From UBA3951 sp050952125 (GTDB lineage: Bacteria; Bacillota; Sulfobacillia; Fermentithermobacillales; Fermentithermobacillaceae): a stretch of DNA of 64,000 nt. Position numbers and translations under genes: made by a program. The notes beneath the pieces were generated by a model. The model did not search any database, was not told the DNA's origin, and saw nothing but the letters and a program-made list of their open reading frames with translations. This document shows positions 31,699 through 40,216 of this stretch, in pieces (position 1 is the first letter of the stretch; each line of letters begins with the position of its first letter). The stretch lies in NCBI GenBank assembly GCA_050952125.1, contig JBMNKK010000003.1:992001-1056000 (forward strand), written 5' to 3'.

Positions 31699-33870
31699 TC
31701 AGCGCGCTCTTCCAAACACACGATTGACCGAGCTTATTCCCTTTACCTGGCGGATGCGGGCGAGGGTTTCTTCAAGTTCCCGCAGGTTGTGGGTCTCAAA
31801 CACGCTTGTCACAGTTGCGGAGCCGTCAGGCTGCCTTTTTGCGGCGGCACTGAGGATATTCGCCCCTATCCCGGAGATAGCGGTGGTCACGTCGGCGAAC
31901 AATCCCGGACGGTCGATGCCCTCGACCCAGATCTCGACCGGATACGAGAGCGGGCTCTCAGATTCGTCCATCCACGAAGCTTCGATAAACCGCTCCTTAT
32001 CGGCATAGGTTCTCAGGCTCGGGCAATTGATTCTGTGGACCGACACGCCGCGTCCCCTCGTGATATACCCGATGATGGAGTCGCCGGGAACGGGATTGCA
32101 GCAGTGAGCCAACCTGACAAGTATCCCGGGCATGCCTTTGATCACCACGGCCTCTTCGGGACCGCGCGGTTTTCGATGTACGACTTTCTGAGACTCTTCC
32201 TTCTGCGGGAAGAGATCCGGCATCAACTTCTGAGCCTCTTCCCTAAGCCTCGAAGCTACGTGAATCGGGCTGATGCCGCCGTACGCTATGGCCGCGTAGA
32301 GGTTTTCGGTGTCGGGATACTTGAGCTTCTGGAGGACGTTTTCCATGACTTCAGTATCGTCAACGGCTGAGAGCGCCAGCCCCTGCTTCGCCAACTCGCG
32401 CTCTAGAGCCGCCTCGCCTCGCTCAATATCTTCTTCGCGGAGAAGGCGCTTGAAGAAAGCGCGGATCTTCGACCTCGCGGACGGTGTCTTCACGATCTCA
32501 AGCCAGTCGCGACTGGGGCCCGTGGACTGCTTGCTCGTGAGGATCTCCACTATATCTCCCGTGTTCAACTTATGAGTCAGAGGTACTATCCTGCCGTTGA
32601 CCTTGGCTCCAACGCACCTGTTTCCGATGTCGGTGTGGATCCTGTAAGCGAAATCAAGCGGGGTGGAACCCACGGGCAGATTCACTACGTCGCTCTTCGG
32701 GGTGAACACGAAGACCTCATCGTTGAAGACGTCCACACGCAAAGCTTCCATGAATTCGCGGGCGTCGGTCATCTCGCGCTGCCATTCAACAAGCTGCCTG
32801 AGCCACGCCATTTTCTGCTCGAACACCTGGTCTTTTGCCCTTGCGCCTTCCTTGTACCGCCAGTGCGCGGCGCTGCCGTACTCAGCGGTCTGGTCCATCT
32901 CCCTCGTACGGATCTGGACTTCAAAGGGTTCGCCCCCCGGGCCCACGACAGTTGTGTGGAGAGACTGGTATCCATTGGGTTTGGGCATCGCGATGTAATC
33001 TTTAAACCTTCCGGGAACAGGCTTCCAAAGCGTGTGGCACAGGCCGAGCACTTCGTAACAGTCGTTCACGGTATTGACGATCACGCGTACAGCGACGAGA
33101 TCGTATATCTCCGAAAGGTCCTTGCCGTCTCTTCTCCTCTTTCTCTCAATGCTGTAGAGGTTCTTGGCCCGCCCCTGGACTTCAGCTGCGATTCCTTCCT
33201 TGGCGAGCCGTTCCTTGAGCCGCTCAATCACGGCCGCAACGCTGGCTTCCCGCTCCTGCCGGCGTGCCTGGATGAGCTTGGCCAAGGACTTGTACTCCTC
33301 GGGCATGAGGTACTTAAATGACAGGTCCTCCAATTCCCACTTGAGGCGCCAGATACCGAGGCGGTGAGCCAGCGGAGCGTAGATATCCAGGGTCTCCCTG
33401 GCGGTGGCCTTCTGCCTGTCCGAAGGCAGGGGATCGAGGGTTCTCAGGTTGTGCAGCCGGTCGGCAAGCCTGATCACTACGACGCGCCAGTCCTCCGCCA
33501 TGGCAAGGAACATCTTGCGTAGATTGGACACCTGCTCTTCCACATGCGACCGGAACTCAATGCGGGACAGCTTGGTCACTCCGTCTACGAGCTTTGCGAT
33601 CTCCTCGCCGAACTCACTTCTAATCTCCTCAAGCTTCACCGGAGTATCTTCGACAACATCGTGGAGCATTGCCGCCGCAAGGGTTTCCGCATCTCCTTCT
33701 AGTTCGGTGAGGATTGAAACCACTGCCAGGGGGTGCTCAATGTAGTCTTCTCCAGATAGCCTCTTCTGGCCCTCATGCGCTCTTGCAGCAAACTGATACG
33801 CCCTCTCGAGGAGAGCCCTCTCATCATTCGAAAGATATGAAGGACTGTGGTCGAGACTAGGTACGGCCAT
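31699..33870 (-). CDS. relA: Bifunctional (p)ppGpp synthetase/hydrolase
   Basis: A long RSH protein of 723 residues that makes and breaks the stringent-response alarmone. The HD hydrolase domain has His46 and HD at 70-71 (AAAMLHDVVEDT), so hydrolase looks active. The synthetase domain has GRAKNLYSIERKR, YDLVAVRVIV and GYQSLHTTVVGP. TGS (VNLPVGSTPLDFAYRIH), zinc-finger-like (HCCNPVPGDSIIGYITRGRG) and ACT domains follow. ATG 33870 follows AAAGGAG. A terminator lies between it and apt, so it likely has its own promoter around 33871-33890. Confidence 0.96.
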   Translation of the reverse strand: MAVPSLDHSPSYLSNDERALLERAYQFAARAHEGQKRLSGEDYIEHPLAVVSILTELEGDAETLAAAMLHDVVEDTPVKLEEIRSEFGEEIAKLVDGVTKLSRIEFRSHVEEQVSNLRKMFLAMAEDWRVVVIRLADRLHNLRTLDPLPSDRQKATARETLDIYAPLAHRLGIWRLKWELEDLSFKYLMPEEYKSLAKLIQARRQEREASVAAVIERLKERLAKEGIAAEVQGRAKNLYSIERKRRRDGKDLSEIYDLVAVRVIVNTVNDCYEVLGLCHTLWKPVPGRFKDYIAMPKPNGYQSLHTTVVGPGGEPFEVQIRTREMDQTAEYGSAAHWRYKEGARAKDQVFEQKMAWLRQLVEWQREMTDAREFMEALRVDVFNDEVFVFTPKSDVVNLPVGSTPLDFAYRIHTDIGNRCVGAKVNGRIVPLTHKLNTGDIVEILTSKQSTGPSRDWLEIVKTPSARSKIRAFFKRLLREEDIERGEAALERELAKQGLALSAVDDTEVMENVLQKLKYPDTENLYAAIAYGGISPIHVASRLREEAQKLMPDLFPQKEESQKVVHRKPRGPEEAVVIKGMPGILVRLAHCCNPVPGDSIIGYITRGRGVSVHRINCPSLRTYADKERFIEASWMDESESPLSYPVEIWVEGIDRPGLFADVTTAISGIGANILSAAAKRQPDGSATVTSVFETHNLRELEETLARIRQVKGISSVNRVFGRAR

Positions 33871-33885
33871 AGATGCTCCTTTATA

Positions 33886-33929
33886 TAGAAAAGCGACATG
33901 TCGGCCCTACTAGGCAACCTGATGTCGCT
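33886..33929 (-). terminator. Terminator after apt
   Basis: AGCGACAT (33922-33929 read on the minus strand) and ATGTCGCT (33892-33899) pair across a ~22-base loop and lead into TTTCTATAT. It separates apt from relA. Confidence 0.65.
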
Positions 33930-33952
33930 CTCCGAAATCTACAAAATCTGGC

Positions 33953-34489
33953 CTAACTCGCGAGCTTTAGGACCGAGATTACGGGGTAGCCCTTTCCCTC
34001 AAGATTAGCCCTGCCTGGTATGTAAGTCAATTCGATGAGAAAGGCGACGGCGGCGATAGATCCGCCCAGCCTCTCTACCATGTCGATCGATGCGGCGATC
34101 GTCCCTCCGGTAGCAAGAAGGTCGTCGAGCACCAGCACTTTCTGGCCCGGCTTTACCGCGTCGACATGGATCTCAAGGACGTCGGTTCCGTACTCAAGGT
34201 TGTACTCTCCCTGTAGGGTTTTGTACGGAAGTTTCCCCTTCTTCCTCACCGGCGCGAAGGGTTTGCCCATGGCGTATGAAAGGGCGCTGGCAACAATGAA
34301 CCCCCGTGACTCCGGCGCCACGATGATGTCGAAATCCACCTTTTCGCACTCTGCCTTGAGCGCATCGATGGCCCGCCTGAAGAGCTCCGGATCGGCAAGC
34401 AGGGGAGTGATATCCTTAAAACTCACACCCTTAACCGGGAAGTCGGGAATGACACGCAGTTTTGACTCAAGTTCCTTGGCTAATTCCAT
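33953..34489 (-). CDS. apt: Adenine phosphoribosyltransferase
   Basis: Salvages adenine to AMP with PRPP. At 178 residues it is close to the usual length. It has the opening VIPDFPVKGVSFKDITPLL, VAPESRGFIVASAL, RKKGKLPYKTL and the PRPP loop VLVLDDLLATGGTIAA. ATG 34489 overlaps the recJ stop by one base (TAATG) behind GAGGGG, so it is coupled to recJ. The recJ-apt-relA order is typical for Bacillota. Confidence 0.95.
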   Translation of the reverse strand: MELAKELESKLRVIPDFPVKGVSFKDITPLLADPELFRRAIDALKAECEKVDFDIIVAPESRGFIVASALSYAMGKPFAPVRKKGKLPYKTLQGEYNLEYGTDVLEIHVDAVKPGQKVLVLDDLLATGGTIAASIDMVERLGGSIAAVAFLIELTYIPGRANLEGKGYPVISVLKLAS

Positions 34490-37017
34490 TAGATGCCCCT
34501 CCGATCAAGCAAATGCGCGCATAATCGTCCGCGCCACGTCTCCTCGGCCCCTTCCCGTACGGACTTGCCGTCGACGTAGGAAGGGGACTTGGAAAGCAGG
34601 ATTCGCTCACCGCAGCGTCCGAGCCTGAATTCGGGAACACGCCTTGTTTCCCCATACTCTACCATTCCCAGTTCCTCAAGGATCTCCAGACTCTTCTCCA
34701 AGATGAGCAGGTTACCCTCAAAACTCCCTTCGCGAAAGCCCACCCACTCGGCCGCGAGCTCGCAGCACCGGGTGCGGTCTCCACTCGAAAGTTTCTTCAG
34801 GAGTTTCCACACCGATGCCAAACTATCCTTTTCGGGATAGGTTCGCGACAGCCAATCGAGTGAATCGGCCTCCCACCTGCTCCATACTTCGTAGGGTAGC
34901 ATAGATCCGCCGAGAAAATCCGTAAGCAGCTCTGCCGCGGATGCTCTTAGGGGAAGGTGGGCAAGGAAGACTCTTCCCGCGCGTTCGCCGGGCAGCTTAA
35001 GTTCCCAAGGAGCAGTCGAAATCACAACGCCGTCCCCCTCAAGGGTGAGCCGGGCTTCGTGAGCCTGAACGCGGTTATACCCCTCCAAGTGCACGGCCGC
35101 GGGCCTTCCCGACTTTCTCGCCGCTATCCGGATAGATTCCGCAGCATCCAAACTCCAAGTGTAGATAATGAGCGGGCCGCCGGGGATCGAGGAGGCAGCG
35201 CTTAACAAATCTTCGTACCCGGCTCCCGATCTCTGCCACGAGGGCCTTATGTCCCGGATAAGAGGAGTCACCTGTTCTCTTCCGAGGTAAACACTTCGAT
35301 AGGGGGCAAAAGCCACGTCTACACGGCCGGTAAGCGCGATCTTGCGAGCGGCCTCGCCCATTCCAAACCATATGAACCTTCGCGACACGCCGTTCTTGGA
35401 CAGAGTGACCTGCAGGTGGCCCCTGTCCTTGCCCATGAGGCCCACCTCGGTTACCTCGCAATCAAGAGAGGCTGCTTGCGGGCAAGGGTTCCCCTGGCCG
35501 AAAGGCTCCAGGTCATAGAAGGCACGCAGGGTTTCCTCGGACAGCTGCTCAAGCGCGAACTCTGCATCTAGATCCAGGGTCGGGCACATCGATGTATTGG
35601 CCAAGAGTTCTGCTGACACCGAGTTGAACTCTCTGAAGAATTCCTCCACCGACTCGCGGCGGACGGAAAAACCGCCGGCCGCCTCGTGCCCGCCGTATCC
35701 CGCAAGAAACCGGGCGCACCTGGATAGGGCTTTCACCACGTTGAACCCGGGGATGCCTCTCACGCTTCCCTTTAAGAGCTCACCGTCTCCACCTGCCAGA
35801 GCCGCGGGGCGTGCATAGGCTTCGCGTAATTTGGACGCTGCGATGCCGATAACGCCTTCATGCCATTCGGAACGCGCGGCACAGACGGCATAGCTGTCGC
35901 CTGAGGACGCCTCAAGGTCGCCCACGCACTGGGCCATAATGGCGTCCTCGATGCCTTTTCTCTTCCTGTTCAACTCGTCCAGCCTCAAAGCCAGCGACCG
36001 GACACGAGCCGGATCGGTCTCAACTAGGATGTCGTAAGCCAGCCGGGCATCCTCTAGCCTACCAGCGGCATTGAGGCGGGGAACGAGCCCGAAGGTGACA
36101 TCCCGGTCAAATGACAAAGAAGTGCAGCATCCGGGCTGCAGAGGGTCCGGCCGGCCGATCCCCGCCGCCTCCAACAACGCGGAAATCCCCGGCCTCCTAG
36201 CTTCAGAAAGAACTCTCAAACCCGACACAACAAAGCGGCGGTTCAGCCCCGTGAGCGGCTGTCCGTCTCCCGCAATGGAGAGAACCAACAGGTCGTGGCC
36301 CCAGCGAAGAGGGACCTTAGCGCGAACGCCGGCAACCTCAAACAAAGCCTGGGCCAGCAGATAAGCAACTCCTGCTCCGGTCAAACCCTGAAGGCCAGCT
36401 TCTCCCCAGGAAGGAAGGTGAGGGTTCAGAATGCTATGTGCCTGGGGCAGCGTTTCGCCGGGAAGGTGGTGGTCGGTGATAATCACATCGCAGCCCAACT
36501 TCTCAGCTTCAGCGCACCCTTCCACGGCCGTTATCCCGCAGTCTGAGGTTATGATAAGGCACTTGCCGGGAGAAGCGATCTCTCTCACGCTCCTGGCGTG
36601 AAACCCGTATCCCTCTGTGAAACGGGACGGGAAGTAGACCTGGACGTCTGCCGCTCCCGCGAAGCCAAGAGCCTCCTTGATGACTGCGGCGCTGGTGACG
36701 CCGTCGGCGTCGAAATCGGAATAAGCGACGATACGCTGGCCCGAAGAGATCGCCTCGAGGATTCTGAGCGCGGCTTCCTTAACGCCCGGAAGCGACAAAA
36801 CATCGGGGATGGCGACCTCTCCATGTTCCCTCATCTGCCTGGCTCTTTCGATGTCGCCGCCTGACCTTTGAAGCAGCAAAGCCGCGACTTCGGGGAGGAC
36901 CGATGCCTCGTTTCGAACCCGGTCAATCAGGCAAGAGTCGGGCGGTTCGGGGATGCGCCACTCTCTAAATAGAGGAAGACTCCTACTCTTCTTCGACGGC
37001 CTTCTCGCTTGACTCAC
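34489..37017 (-). CDS. recJ: Single-strand-specific exonuclease
   Basis: A 5'-3' single-strand DNA exonuclease used in RecFOR repair and mismatch repair. The DHH core is intact: AYSDFDADGVTSAA, LIITSDCGI, VIITDHHLPGE and HPHLPSWGEAGLQGLTGAGVAY. DHHA1 follows (YGGHEAAGGFSV), then an OB-like domain, and a ~260-residue C-terminal extension as in other Bacillota RecJ proteins. The length is 842 residues, longer than the ~570 of Escherichia coli. The GTG start at 37017 overlaps the LapA-like gene by 35 bases. No obvious loss of metal ligands. Confidence 0.94.
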   Translation of the reverse strand: MSQARRPSKKSRSLPLFREWRIPEPPDSCLIDRVRNEASVLPEVAALLLQRSGGDIERARQMREHGEVAIPDVLSLPGVKEAALRILEAISSGQRIVAYSDFDADGVTSAAVIKEALGFAGAADVQVYFPSRFTEGYGFHARSVREIASPGKCLIITSDCGITAVEGCAEAEKLGCDVIITDHHLPGETLPQAHSILNPHLPSWGEAGLQGLTGAGVAYLLAQALFEVAGVRAKVPLRWGHDLLVLSIAGDGQPLTGLNRRFVVSGLRVLSEARRPGISALLEAAGIGRPDPLQPGCCTSLSFDRDVTFGLVPRLNAAGRLEDARLAYDILVETDPARVRSLALRLDELNRKRKGIEDAIMAQCVGDLEASSGDSYAVCAARSEWHEGVIGIAASKLREAYARPAALAGGDGELLKGSVRGIPGFNVVKALSRCARFLAGYGGHEAAGGFSVRRESVEEFFREFNSVSAELLANTSMCPTLDLDAEFALEQLSEETLRAFYDLEPFGQGNPCPQAASLDCEVTEVGLMGKDRGHLQVTLSKNGVSRRFIWFGMGEAARKIALTGRVDVAFAPYRSVYLGREQVTPLIRDIRPSWQRSGAGYEDLLSAASSIPGGPLIIYTWSLDAAESIRIAARKSGRPAAVHLEGYNRVQAHEARLTLEGDGVVISTAPWELKLPGERAGRVFLAHLPLRASAAELLTDFLGGSMLPYEVWSRWEADSLDWLSRTYPEKDSLASVWKLLKKLSSGDRTRCCELAAEWVGFREGSFEGNLLILEKSLEILEELGMVEYGETRRVPEFRLGRCGERILLSKSPSYVDGKSVREGAEETWRGRLCAHLLDRRGI

Positions 37018-37306
37018 TTACAGCCCTGTGATTCATGAGGTCGTTCATCGCGCGCTCCAGAGTGGACACCTTGTCCTGGGCAGCGCTCAGCTGACGCTGG
37101 AGCTCCTTTATCCGCCCGCGGCTTGACATCCCCCGAAGCCAAGACCACACAGCGCCGACGATGACTCCGATGGAAGCCGACCCTAAGACCACAAGGGCAA
37201 GGTTCAAATCCAACGACCAAGTAAGGAACATGATCGGCACCATTTGGGCATTCTGTACCGCGAAGACGACGACAAGAAGAAGGAATATTATGGAGATGAT
37301 GAGCAC
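36983..37306 (-). CDS. LapA-domain membrane protein
   Basis: A ~107-residue protein with two membrane segments (IISIIFLLLVVVFAVQNAQ and LALVVLGSASIGVIVGAVW) followed by a cytoplasmic coiled coil (RIKELQRQLSAAQDKVSTLERAM) and acidic tail. The FAVQNAQMVPIMFLTW pattern is the LapA/DUF1049 signature. LapA in enterics modulates lipopolysaccharide assembly; in Bacillota the role is unknown. GTG 37306 follows GGGAGGGAG; an ATG at 37336 has no ribosome site. It overlaps recJ, so both are probably transcribed together. Confidence 0.85.
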   Translation of the reverse strand: MLIISIIFLLLVVVFAVQNAQMVPIMFLTWSLDLNLALVVLGSASIGVIVGAVWSWLRGMSSRGRIKELQRQLSAAQDKVSTLERAMNDLMNHRAVSESSEKAVEEE

Positions 37307-37401
37307 CGCAGCTCCCTCCCACAGCATCAAGATCATGCACGCGAAAATTCGAGTCTATCATGCATACTTTACCATAACATCCAAAGGGCTCGGGAAGGGG
37401 T

Positions 37402-38082
37402 CTAGCGCCGGCCGCGCTTCCTCCCGGTAAACCGCTTGCGAGCGCCGCTCAAGGATTCCTCATCCTTATCGCGGGTCGCTTCCGCTTGCTTCCTCCAATC
37501 ATAGTCCTTAAGGAGACTTCCAAAATCCTCGGCCTCTTTGCCGAAGTAATCTTCCATGCTCTCTTCCGGTTCGGCAGTCCGCTGTTCCCGGCCACGTCCG
37601 AGCCCTCTCGAATCAAACGCGTGGGCTTCGCGCCTCTTGCGCTCGGCCTCACCAATCCTGAGAGCCTTCTTCACTTCCTCTATCTGCCGCAAGTAGTCGA
37701 GGTTAGCCGAGCCGCCCTGATTGAGGTACGGGGGCCCCTGTCCGACCCTGTCTTTTATCCGCTTTACCCACCGCTTGAGCCCGCCTTCAGACGACAGGTC
37801 CCCTGCAGGGACCCGCATTACTGTAAAGCCTGCATCCTCAATCGCCTTCTGCCGGGAGGCATCCTTCTCGGCGCGGCCTTTCACAAGATGGCTCTCGCCG
37901 TCGACTTCCACAACAAGCCACTGGTCCACCAGGAAGTCCACGGTAAAGTTCTTGACCGGGACTTCCTGGCCGAACTTCAGACCTGCTTTTCGCATTGCGT
38001 CGGCAAGTCTTCTCTCGCTCCGGGTCTCCTGGTGAAAACTCCATATATAACTGCCAGTCTCATACCGCTTATCTTTCTTCAA
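37402..38082 (-). CDS. DUF559 endonuclease-like protein with charged tail
   Basis: A 226-residue protein. Residues ~18-115 form a DUF559/Vsr-like PD-(D/E)xK domain: TRSERRLADAMRKAGL, then FTVDFLVDQWLVVEVDGESH, where Asp and ExD supply the metal site, and DASRQKAIEDAGFTVMRVPAGDL. The domain is nuclease-like but activity is untested in most family members. The C-terminal ~100 residues are extremely charged (Lys, Arg, Glu, Asp) and end in RKRFTGRKRGRR, which suggests nucleic-acid binding. TTG 38082 follows GAGG. It stands between recJ and a peptidase, with no methyltransferase nearby, so restriction is unlikely. Confidence 0.75.
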   Translation of the reverse strand: MKKDKRYETGSYIWSFHQETRSERRLADAMRKAGLKFGQEVPVKNFTVDFLVDQWLVVEVDGESHLVKGRAEKDASRQKAIEDAGFTVMRVPAGDLSSEGGLKRWVKRIKDRVGQGPPYLNQGGSANLDYLRQIEEVKKALRIGEAERKRREAHAFDSRGLGRGREQRTAEPEESMEDYFGKEAEDFGSLLKDYDWRKQAEATRDKDEESLSGARKRFTGRKRGRR

Positions 38083-38104
38083 CCGACCGCTACCTCACGG
38101 ACAC

Positions 38105-40216
38105 CTATATTACGTCAGGGAGAGTCACAGTCGGTCTCTCCGGCCGGAAAATCCCGCCGTCATAGTCCTCTTCTTTCGGCGAAAGGTATCTGTCAAACCA
38201 GGCGCAGATAAACTCAAGCCGTTCGATCCTATGCTTAGGCTTCCCTGAACGAGAAAGCTCGTGGTTCTCGTCGGGAAACCTCACGAACACCGCCGTCTTG
38301 CCGGTCTTCTTGAGAGCCGTGAACCATTCTTCGGCTTGCTCCATTGGACATCTGAGGTCCTGCTCGCTGTGAATCAGCATGACGGGCGTCTCAACCTTCC
38401 GTACATACATGAGAGGGGAAACGCGCAAATAGGCTTCAGGGTTATCCCAAGGGTCGCCGTCAAACTCAAAGTCGCCGTTCATGAAGGCCGCGTCGGATGC
38501 CCCGAACTGGCTCATCCTGTTGCATGTGCTCCTCATGGTGACCGCAGCTTTGAAGCGGTTGGTCTGAGTTACTATCCAGTTGGTCATGTAGCCGCCGTAG
38601 CTGCCGCCTAGGACGCCCATTCTCTCCGCGTCAACCCAGGGCTCTCTTGCAGCGTAATCGGTAACAGCCATCAAATCTTGATAGTCCGCACCGCCCCAGT
38701 CGTGCCTGATCGCCGTGACATACTGTTGGCCGTGACCTACACTGCCCCTCGGGTTTGAGAAAACCACGCCATAACCCCTCGCCGCCAGCAGCTGGAACTC
38801 ATGGTGAAAGACAAAGCCGTAGGCGGCATGAGGCCCCCCGTGAATCTCGAGGGCAATAGGATACTTCTTCCCTTCCTTTAGGCCGACCGGTTTCATTATC
38901 CAGCCCAGTACCTTTGTGCCGTCGGCACTGGTAGCGGTGAACTCCGTAGGCAAGCTGAGCTCCACCGATGACAGGAGCTCGTCGTTTACCGCAGTAATCC
39001 TTCTCACCGTATAAGGTTTGGACGCCTTAATGGCGAAGGGCGAGGGACCGGAATCTTCGTCGAAGTCTCCCCACGGCGACGAGCCGCCATTAGGATCCAA
39101 CACAAACACGTCTCCTATTAACGCCGGCGAACTAAGGTGAACGGCAAAGGTATCGTCTTCGAGAGCCTTCTTCCACCCCAGCACCGAGCAATCGCCTGAA
39201 GTTATCTGCTCGATTTCCCCTGAACTCGCGTGAACCCTGTAGAGGTGGGTGCGGCCCCAATCGAGGGCACTGAAGAATATCCACTCTGAATCAGACGACC
39301 ACGTGGGGCGTGTGCCGGGGCTCCCTCCCATGTCTCCTCCTGCAGAGCTCCCTGCGGCGAGTTCCTTCTCTCTCGTGAGGAACGTAACGGAGCCTCCTTT
39401 GGCAGGAACCACGCATATGCCTGTCACCGTGGCTCCTTTAAAAGCGTTGTCATGCCCGTAGCAGGCAATCAACTTACCGTCGGGCGACCAGGAAGGCCCC
39501 CCTATCACGGCATCAGACGAAGTGACCTTCCGCATCTCGCCGCCGTCGGCGCTGACAACGTATATGTCACGGATCGACGAAAACTCATGGCCTTCATACC
39601 GGGCCGAGATGAAGGCTATCTCTTTTCCGTCAGGCGACCACTCAGGCTCACGACAATCGTACGCCCCGGAGGTAATCTGCTTTATCTCTCCCGACTCGAC
39701 GTCCAACACATAGATCTGAGACCGGCGGTCCGGAAGGAACCCGCGCCCGTTCAGCTTGTACCTTATCCTTGTTATGACCCGCACGTCCGACTTGTCTTTG
39801 CCGGCGTTCTCTCCGCCGGCTTCAGGATCTGTCTCCAAGGCAGAAAAGGCGATCTTCTTTCCGTCCGGCGACCATACCGGCTCACCGACCCCTTCCTTGC
39901 GGTTGGTCAGTTGAACAGCTTCTCCGCCGTCAGCGGAGATGAGAAACAACTGCGTGCGATCCTTCCCGCGCTCGGACATGAAGGCGATCCTGTCTCCTTT
40001 TGGCGACCACCTCGGCGACGTATCGTTCTTAGGGCCCGAGGTGAAGCGAAACACCTTCCCGCCTCTCGCCATGCACAAATGGCTCTTGTACTTCTTGTCC
40101 TTGTCTTCTTCAACAATTGACCGCACTGTGTACAGGAGCTTCTCTCCATCCGGAGAGATCTCGGGGCCGGATACCCATTTCATCGACAGAAGGTCCGAGG
40201 ATGCGATCTTTCTCAA
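38105..40216 (-). CDS. S9 family serine peptidase (acylaminoacyl-peptidase/DPP type)
   Basis: A 703-residue cytoplasmic peptidase. Residues ~1-400 are a TolB-like beta-propeller with repeats such as SPRWSPKGDRIAF and EPEWSPDGKEIAF. The C-terminal alpha/beta-hydrolase has the nucleophile in GGSYGGYMTNW, Asp in SEQDLRCPMEQAEEW and His in PDENHELSRSG, so the triad is complete. The family releases acylated or dipeptide N-termini from short peptides. No signal peptide is seen. TTG 40216 overlaps the murJ stop (TTGA), so the two genes are coupled. Confidence 0.93.
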   Translation of the reverse strand: MRKIASSDLLSMKWVSGPEISPDGEKLLYTVRSIVEEDKDKKYKSHLCMARGGKVFRFTSGPKNDTSPRWSPKGDRIAFMSERGKDRTQLFLISADGGEAVQLTNRKEGVGEPVWSPDGKKIAFSALETDPEAGGENAGKDKSDVRVITRIRYKLNGRGFLPDRRSQIYVLDVESGEIKQITSGAYDCREPEWSPDGKEIAFISARYEGHEFSSIRDIYVVSADGGEMRKVTSSDAVIGGPSWSPDGKLIACYGHDNAFKGATVTGICVVPAKGGSVTFLTREKELAAGSSAGGDMGGSPGTRPTWSSDSEWIFFSALDWGRTHLYRVHASSGEIEQITSGDCSVLGWKKALEDDTFAVHLSSPALIGDVFVLDPNGGSSPWGDFDEDSGPSPFAIKASKPYTVRRITAVNDELLSSVELSLPTEFTATSADGTKVLGWIMKPVGLKEGKKYPIALEIHGGPHAAYGFVFHHEFQLLAARGYGVVFSNPRGSVGHGQQYVTAIRHDWGGADYQDLMAVTDYAAREPWVDAERMGVLGGSYGGYMTNWIVTQTNRFKAAVTMRSTCNRMSQFGASDAAFMNGDFEFDGDPWDNPEAYLRVSPLMYVRKVETPVMLIHSEQDLRCPMEQAEEWFTALKKTGKTAVFVRFPDENHELSRSGKPKHRIERLEFICAWFDRYLSPKEEDYDGGIFRPERPTVTLPDVI

